From Rodentolepis nana (lineage: Eukaryota; Platyhelminthes; Cestoda; Cyclophyllidea; Hymenolepididae), in contig UZAE01001308.1 of the NCBI GenBank assembly GCA_900617975.1, positions 1-13,979 of the forward strand: a stretch of 13,979 nucleotides of DNA. Direction: 5' to 3'. The translations under genes were made by a program, and so were the position numbers. Shown here piece by piece: positions 8,514 to 13,979 of the stretch (within the stretch, counting starts at the first letter, position 1; each line of letters begins with the position of its first letter). Under the pieces are notes generated by a model. It saw only the letters and a program-made list of their open reading frames with translations. It had not been told where the DNA came from and searched no databases.

Positions 8514-9668
8514 AAATAAAAATATTCAATAAATAAATCACATTCTGAAAAAATTCTACTCATGAGCCAGTATGAGTTAAGTTCAAAGATCGGAAACGTT
8601 TAGTAGTACCCAGTATCTTTTTAGAGCACATTTTCCAATGGTGCTATTTTCTTAAAAAATCAAACTATTAAGATATTCCAAGAGTGCACAACACTTTCAT
8701 AAATTTACATTCATTTCATAAAAAAAGTCAAAATCACAACCCGACCAGTAATCAAAGTATTTATTCAAATTGAAATATTTTCTAAGGACTTCTTAAAATT
8801 AATGGCCCATCATTTTGTTATAAGCAAACAAAAATTAAAGAAATTTTCAAAAGAACACTAACTTTTCCTGTATAGTCTTCAATAAAGAGAACCAAGGCCA
8901 GTTAATAGGGTTGTGATTTATAATAGAATTGTGGAGTTACTGTATGCTAATCTATGAACACATTATTGGTCAAATGGTCATAGAAAATTATCTATAGCCT
9001 ACAATAACGAGCTTCATAGGAATACCTAGACCGTATTGAAAATATTATGCGATCGTTTGAAATCACATCCATCACGAATCTATATTCATTTATTTTTATA
9101 AAGAAAGAATACTAAGAATTGCAATACGTAAAGTTTGTGAATTACTACAGAAAAATTGTAATATATGAGAATTACATTGTATGAAACGATCATGCATCAG
9201 TTAATAGCACCGAAATATAAGAAAACAGTTAAAAGAAATATCTCCTTGAGATAAAAGTTCAAATGTTGGCATGAAAGGAGGAAAATTAAATGATTTTATA
9301 GCATCTTTGGAAGTAAGAACGAAGATTAATGACAAAATTCAATAAATAAATTAAAATAATAATTTTGTGCATATTTGTTCATAAGCTCATAAAAAATAAT
9401 ATTTAGGGAATTAAAAAAGCTGCACCGACAAAAGACTTTTTAATGATTTTAATAATACTGTGATGCCAATATAATAAAACGTAGCTATTTTTAAATATTA
9501 TTTCTTAAAAAAGTTAAAAACAACGTAAAGTTACGTAAAATAAATTAATTAAAAATTATTTAGACCGATGTTTTTTTGATATGTTGAAGGGAAAGTTTAA
9601 ATTTCATAGAATTTCTGTTTATATCTATCAATTTACAATCAACTACATTACGAAATTCAACCTTAAAT

Positions 9669-9698
9669 ATGGGCGATAATAACGCTTCAAGAGTGGGT
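9669..9698 (+). CDS. SUMO: SUMO exon 1
   Basis: Ten codons, [10 protein letters not shown], ending in phase 0 at donor GTATGT (9699). The overlapping donor GTGTAT at 9697 would bring an in-frame TGA four codons into exon 2, so 9699 is the working site. Confidence 0.85.
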
Positions 9699-10077
9699 GT
9701 ATGTTTTGTCTCTATTTGTGCTGTTTTCTTTATTTTTCAATTCTTTTTTTTTAAATAGGACAAAAGCAGTGAACCAATTAACCTTACTGTACATGGGCAG
9801 GATGGTTCAATTATCCATTTCAAGATAAAGAAGTCAACTCCTTTCAAGAAACTTATGACTGCCTACTGCCACCGACTGGTATTCGAATTTTGTTTAATAT
9901 ACATTTTCTAGGGCTATACTCTAAATAATGTACGTTTTACATGCGATGGTGAGCACATAAATCAAGATGATACTCCTGAGTCGGTATGTATAGAATTTTG
10001 TATACATTTGTCTCTAGATGGACATTGATAATAACGACACCATCGAGGTATTCCAAACTCAAACCGGTGGAATATAA
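9669..10077 (+). CDS. SUMO: SUMO (small ubiquitin-like modifier) precursor, four exons, complete
   Basis: Join 9669-9698, 9759-9878, 9912-9983, 10018-10077 gives 93 aa. Residues 1-14 form a short flexible tail beginning [10 protein letters not shown]. Residues about 15-90 are the ubiquitin-like beta-grasp fold: [18 protein letters not shown], then [31 protein letters not shown] and [13 protein letters not shown]. The order and spacing match SUMO proteins (IHFKVK..LKKL..SYCQR..LRF..DG..I...TP..DVIEVYQEQTGG). Gly91-Gly92 is the conjugation end and one residue, Ile93, follows, so a SUMO protease must remove it. Role in the family: covalent modification of lysines through E1 SAE1/2 and E2 UBC9, mainly nuclear. 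The N-terminal tail has no psi-K-x-E site, so chain formation at such a site is not expected. The start ATG is chosen because it gives the expected short tail and in-phase exon 1. Confidence 0.92.
9699..9758 (+). other. 60-nt SUMO intron 1
   Basis: GTATGT to TTTAAATAG, phase 0 and divisible by three. Its last three bases form an in-frame TAG, so unspliced transcripts would stop here. Confidence 0.85.
9759..9878 (+). CDS. SUMO: SUMO exon 2
   Basis: Forty codons from [13 protein letters not shown] to AYCHRL. The acceptor is AAATAG behind a T tract, and the donor is CTG|GTATTC at 9879. It carries the first beta strands, the SIM-binding strand (IHFKIK) and the alpha helix. Confidence 0.9.
9879..9911 (+). 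other. 33-nt SUMO intron 2
   Basis: GTATTC to TTTTCTAG, phase 0 and divisible by three. The in-frame TAG of the acceptor is the only stop upon retention. It is the shortest intron in the window. Confidence 0.88.
9912..9983 (+). CDS. SUMO: SUMO exon 3
   Basis: Twenty-four codons from [15 protein letters not shown] to TPES. Acceptor TTTCTAG and donor GTATGT at 9984. It carries the RF..DG..I core. Confidence 0.9.
9984..10017 (+). other. 34-nt SUMO intron 3
   Basis: GTATGT to GTCTCTAG, phase 0. Retention would shift the frame and give a stop within four codons after the intron. Confidence 0.88.
10018..10077 (+). CDS. SUMO: SUMO exon 4
   Basis: Nineteen codons, [19 protein letters not shown], then TAA. 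The acceptor is GTCTCTAG. It encodes the last strand and the di-glycine conjugation end. Confidence 0.92.
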   Translation: MDIDNNDTIEVFQTQTGGI

Positions 10078-13000
10078 GAAGCATTTAATGTACATTAATA
10101 CCCTATATTTGTTAACATGAATTTTTACCTTACATATTTCTTTTTTTGCTTTGGGTAATTTAAATGTCTTGTAAAGCCAATTGTAATTTTAAAAGGGCTA
10201 CTTTCTTTTCACTTGTAAAAGTCTGGTTGATGCGATAGTTAAAGCCTTGTTTGGTAGCTGAAGTGAACTGGGATAATGACGCAAGCAAGTAAAAAGAGGT
10301 ATTCTATCGTTGCACATTTGTTAATGTGGGTCTACGCGGTTCTGTGGGTGCGCTGTTTGTGTCTTAGGTTAGATTTCTATTGGAAGCTTGTTGACAGTAG
10401 GCAATTCTAGCCGTTCGTCAATGGTCGTCGTAGTCGAATTTTAAGCCATTTAGGGGAAATTGGCTGATAGGTGGTAAATGTTCCTATCCAGAATTGGGAT
10501 GAAGAGTTTGAGCGGAAATCTTACTTTGGGACCCTGATTTGAGTTAAGAGAACTGAACTGCGCTCGAACCTATGATCTTACTAAATGTACTTTAAATTCG
10601 AAAATTTAAGAAGGACCACGGTATATCGTTATGCCAAAGTCAAACTGAGATGATGATAGTGTTGTCCTGGATGCACATCGTGATAAAAACCATGAGCTAC
10701 TGAATGGTAAGTTGGATGAGTGAGCACATCAAGAAAAGCTTGCTTGACTAAATTGTGAGTGAGCTCTATGAATTACACATAGCTGTAATGTTTTGATTTC
10801 AATCGTGAATGACAAATAGTGTGAATGAATGGGAAGAAAGCACCTTAAACTAAAGATGACTTAGCAAAAATCCTTTACTAACTCGAATCCTCACGATTAG
10901 AAAACACTCGTTGGTCAATGTGAAAATATGCGCCTTTTTGTAATGGCGACCATGACAAAAGAAATCATGGCCATTATTATGTATTTGTTTAAATGCATTT
11001 TCCAATTTAAATAATCGGGTGGATTAAATATTTTTGGAATTTTAGCATGGCAAACGTGCGAGTCGTTAAATTACGCGCCATCTAGGATGCTTTAAATTCT
11101 TATAAAATCAATAAAAGTATTTTTTTAAATTTTGATGATATATAGCTTTAATGGAATGCATAATCATTGTAGGGTATCATCACTTTTTATTTTCTCTCGG
11201 CATAAAGTTTCGATCAAATACTTAGAGTTTCATTTAGTTACTAAGAAAAGTACTTATGCCTTTAGGATGAAGAAGAATATTTCTTTAAATTAAAATTAGC
11301 ATGTTTATAATGTTTAAATTCTTCATTTAATAGAAGTTTGAACGTTTTCGTATTTTGTTTATATTTAGTACAGAAGTTTCAATTATGCATTTTCAATGTC
11401 AGCCTTGTATTAACAAGTAGTGTAATGACTAAATATAAACACTGACAACAAGTCACGCTAGCTTCATCGAAAAGTGTTCCGAATAGAAATTTAAATGTTT
11501 ATTCTCTCCAATTTCAACACACTTCTTTTGGATCATTATTTCCTTCATTCGTTCCTGATCAGTTTTGATAGTGCAAAGTATGATTGTTTTCTTTGTAAAT
11601 CATGGCACAAAATCACGTTCGTATTTTACTGCCACGTTCACCAAATACTTAGGCTAATTCAGACAAAACGTAAACTTCTTCGACTCAATTCATTCATGGA
11701 CCCTTATGACATGATGAAATTTATAAATCCTCTACACCTGCCGTGTGTTCTTTTTCACAATAAGTTTTTCTTAATTCCATGAAGATTATTTACCCTCTTT
11801 GTTCTTTCAAAGGAAAAATTAAAACTGACTATTTGAATTAATTAAAAGGTTAATGCGTGCCGATCTTCGTTGATGAAAATTTGTACAGTATTTCGGTGTA
11901 CCATTTGTCAAATTTGGACTGGTAAATGAAACTTAGCTGTTAATTAAATTTTGCATAAGGGATATAGGAAATGGAAATATGGCTTATTTTCACCATCATG
12001 ACGATCCCAACCTCTTTCTCTTTCGTTTTGGAATACATACATTCCCAACTAAAGTTATTTTTGTGATAAAGAAATTTTGTTTTATTTGGTAATCAGTGTG
12101 TTATAATAATAAAGATCAACTTTTCATTATAAGCTCTCGAACGCACATGTATTCTTGACATAACATAATTAGTTGCCATAAGCTCGACGTTGATCCTAAG
12201 GCATTCTGACGTCATAAATACAGTAGTAAATCTTTCTTCGTTACCCATGGTCTTGATTTCACATAATACGATACATTCAACCCCATTTCTATAATTAAAC
12301 ACAGTTGGGATTAATGCCCACTCAATTTTTGGAAGTTTCACATTCATGGAAGCTGCATGAGCTATACCAATTAAAATCATTCTTGCTAACTATTTTACCA
12401 GGTTTATTGCTACCATGGCAGACACTGATTATGCTCAAGACTAGTATCAAAATAATTTTTCCAGAGTTTGAATTATCTCAGTTGTGGTCTGTCTGTGTGC
12501 TTAGGCAATTTGCTGACGCCACTCTTTCTAGACTCTTCAAATGTTCAACTTTTGTTGGAATAATTGAAGTCACTATTTCTCATCACAAAGGTTATTCAGC
12601 TCTCAAATGAATTTAAACTGCAGCGCTAATTATGACCCCTTAAACACGGTTTAATGTTATTGATTTCAAATAGCAATGTGCATAATTTGAGACTGGTGGC
12701 GTACACTTCGAACAACTTAGAGGTATCCACTCAAAAATAAGATATTCTATTTATTTTTTACCTTTTTATTTGATATGATTAATACGTCATGGCATACTGG
12801 TTCCAACACAGTTTTCTAAATCCGGCTCATTTCTGCCTATTAGTGCCTTCTCTTGGGACGGTATTGGTGATTAGCAATGGATTAGAAGTGTAAGGTCGAT
12901 AGGTAGGTGAATCTTATAATTTCGACTTAGGGGCTAACTCATAGGTATTTCCTCGTAAGTACCTTCTTGAGCTGCCCTAAAGCTTTGACAGTTTTGTCTC

Positions 13001-13525
13001 AATTACGATTTACCACGTCCACCCATCTCTCTGCCTTTTGCTTTTTGATAAGACAAGCCAAATATATAATACATACTGGTCCACAAACGGTCTTTTTATT
13101 TAAACTTGGATATGGCATTTCCCAACAAATCTTTGCAAAAGAGTTCTTTGCTTAAACTCTAAGAACATGGCCCTATTGCCTTCAGCGTGTGTATGCACAA
13201 AGAGGCAAATTAATAGTTGGCGTTTATCCCGCTAACTGAAACAAATTACTTGAGGACGCTCGATGGTCTTCTGTGGCCTACTTGAAGTCAATGCAAGAGT
13301 AAGATCCAGTAGGTGGTTGAGATACCTGTATTTCAGAAATTAGTGGTGATGCATAGATTCAGCCCTTATATTTTAAAAGCATATACCTTTCAAATAGTTT
13401 GAACAAATTTTGTCTTACCAATCGATACCAAAAAATGTACGTGGCAATATGCATAACCTCAATATTGACCTTATGAGGCTAAATTTTGAGGTTAATTAAC
13501 ATGACTCACCATAAACTGGTGTCAC
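10078..13525. other. Intergenic region, no supported gene
   Basis: No known protein, tRNA or rRNA is recognised. No canonical AATAAA occurs soon after the SUMO stop; the first clear one is at 11110-11115, so SUMO probably uses a variant signal. Open frames of about 60-100 codons occur at 11495-11782 (+), 12093-12380 (-), 12305-12610 (+) and 12967-13155 (+). None has recognisable motifs or splice context. Confidence 0.6.
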
Positions 13526-13537
13526 TATCGAACAGAC

Positions 13538-13539
<2 letters not shown>
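13526..13539. repeat. Target-site duplication, left, of retroposon copy 2
   Basis: TATCGAACAGACAT. It matches 13885-13898 with one mismatch (A versus G). It abuts the (TA)n tail. Confidence 0.75.

Positions 13540-13569
<30 letters not shown>
13538..13569. repeat. (TA)n microsatellite, tail of retroposon copy 2
   Basis: About 16 TA units with one TG interruption near 13551. It forms the 3' tail of the element on the minus strand. Confidence 0.8.
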
Positions 13570-13884
13570 CAAATGGCAGGTAATGATAGGTATCATTAGC
13601 CCTTTAGTTGACTTCGGGCTTCACAGAAAGGAAGAGGAACATCAGTGGCAAAAAGTCGAGAGGGAGGGGGAACAGAATAATGATTCACAGACGTAAAAGA
13701 GACAGACAGACACAAAGGTGGAAAAAAGGTGAGGTGAGCACTGTGAAATTAGTCGAATATGAAATGCAGTGGGATCTTAGTAGTTTGAAGTCAGAAGTCA
13801 ACTGTCGATAAATAGACTTTTTTGCCGTATGGGTATACGTTGCCCAGGGTGCACCACGTGGAGCTAAGTCTATCTCACACCCCG
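13540..13884 (-). mobile_element. Short non-LTR retroposon, copy 2 (SINE-like)
   Basis: It is 345 bp in the same orientation as the copy at 324-635. Shared blocks on the + strand include CAAATGGCAGG, TATCATTAGCCCTTTAGTTG, GGCTTCACAGA, TAGACTTTTTTGCCGTATG, GTATACGTTGCCCAGGGTGC and CACACCCC. It is flanked by 14-bp near-identical duplications. The tail is (TA)n here and (TTTA)n in copy 1. Both copies end at the same CACACCCC boundary, so the head is fixed rather than randomly truncated, which favours a unit-length SINE. It contains a local 7-bp tandem duplication GAAGTCA at 13787-13800 that is absent from copy 1. It has no coding capacity; the 67-codon frame inside it is fortuitous. Confidence 0.8.
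13581..13598. repeat. Perfect hairpin next to the retroposon tail
   Basis: TAATGATA, GG, TATCATTA: 8-bp arms around a 2-base centre, just inside the tail. In copy 1 only the TATCATTA arm is kept (364-371), so the hairpin is decayed there. Confidence 0.65.
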
Positions 13885-13898
13885 TATCGAACGGACAT
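13885..13898. repeat. Target-site duplication, right, of retroposon copy 2
   Basis: TATCGAACGGACAT. It matches 13526-13539 at 13 of 14 positions. It abuts the head of the element. Confidence 0.75.
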
Positions 13899-13979
13899 TA
13901 TTTTTTGATCAGATAAGCGGTCGATATCAAACAGTGTCGAAGGTAATATAAGTTTTGTTCTGACCAGACATGGAGATAT

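Larger units (their letters stand above)
8002..9668. other. Intergenic region between ARMH3 and SUMO genes
   Basis: The first part (about 8050-8420) has mixed composition and an anonymous minus-strand open stretch. From about 8420 to 9668 the DNA is strongly AT-rich, with scattered AATAAA-like words (for example ATTCAATAAATAAAT at 8524 and again at 9337). The SUMO promoter must lie in the distal part, but no TATA box or initiator can be singled out. Confidence 0.6.

Noticed and set aside
8524..9351. Repeated word ATTCAATAAATAAAT at 8524 and 9337
   Set aside because: It is a low-complexity AT word in AT-rich DNA; the flanks do not match.
10561..10575. GGTTCGA-like pol III B box on the minus strand (complement of TCGAACC)
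   Set aside because: No A box at a suitable distance and no cloverleaf; a 7-base match is expected by chance.
11495..11782. 95-codon plus open frame
   Set aside because: Phe/Leu/His-rich with no motif, in AT-rich intergenic DNA and without splice or polyadenylation context.
13608..13811. 67-codon plus frame rich in Arg and Lys
   Set aside because: It lies wholly within retroposon copy 2, and the equivalent frame is broken in copy 1.
1..13979. CRISPR arrays, bacterial operons, tRNA or rRNA genes
   Set aside because: None seen; the spliced genes show this is eukaryotic nuclear DNA.

Overview
The window looks like nuclear DNA of a parasitic flatworm, most likely a tapeworm. The genes are split by GT-AG introns, overall base composition is AT-rich, and most of the sequence is non-coding. 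Two conserved eukaryotic genes can be reconstructed by splicing, and both are divergent from vertebrate forms. Intron lengths fall into a very small class (33, 34, 34 nt), a small class (60, 74, 76 nt) and long ones (426 to 1911 nt). As I recall, a two-peaked small-intron distribution of this kind is described for tapeworm genomes. The clade is an inference; no species is claimed.

Positions 1-8001 hold the last ten coding exons and 3' end of an ARMH3 (C10orf76, DUF1741/ArMH3_C) orthologue on the + strand. The proposed exons sum to 326 codons including the stop, and the frame is kept across all nine introns. One intron appears to use a GC donor, and one is only 34 nt. The first intron carries a short retroposon (324-635) and, next to it, a fossil mariner transposase (771-1730, minus strand). 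The other long introns hold no gene I can support.

Positions 8002-9668 are intergenic. They contain a small anonymous relic with a long, nearly open minus-strand reading stretch (8110-8400), followed by very AT-rich DNA.

Positions 9669-10077 hold a complete four-exon SUMO gene (93 aa, di-glycine end plus one residue) on the + strand. Its three introns (60, 33 and 34 nt) are all phase 0.

Positions 10078-13525 contain no gene I can support, only a few anonymous open frames. At 13540-13884 lies a second copy of the intron-1 retroposon, in the same orientation, with its own target-site duplication, a (TA)n tail and a perfect hairpin next to the tail.

The two genes are neighbours but there is no sign they form a unit. 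ARMH3 is known to act at the Golgi with PI4KB and GBF1, and SUMO is a general protein modifier. The best candidate for something undescribed is the short retroposon family, defined here by two unit-length copies flanked by target-site duplications.
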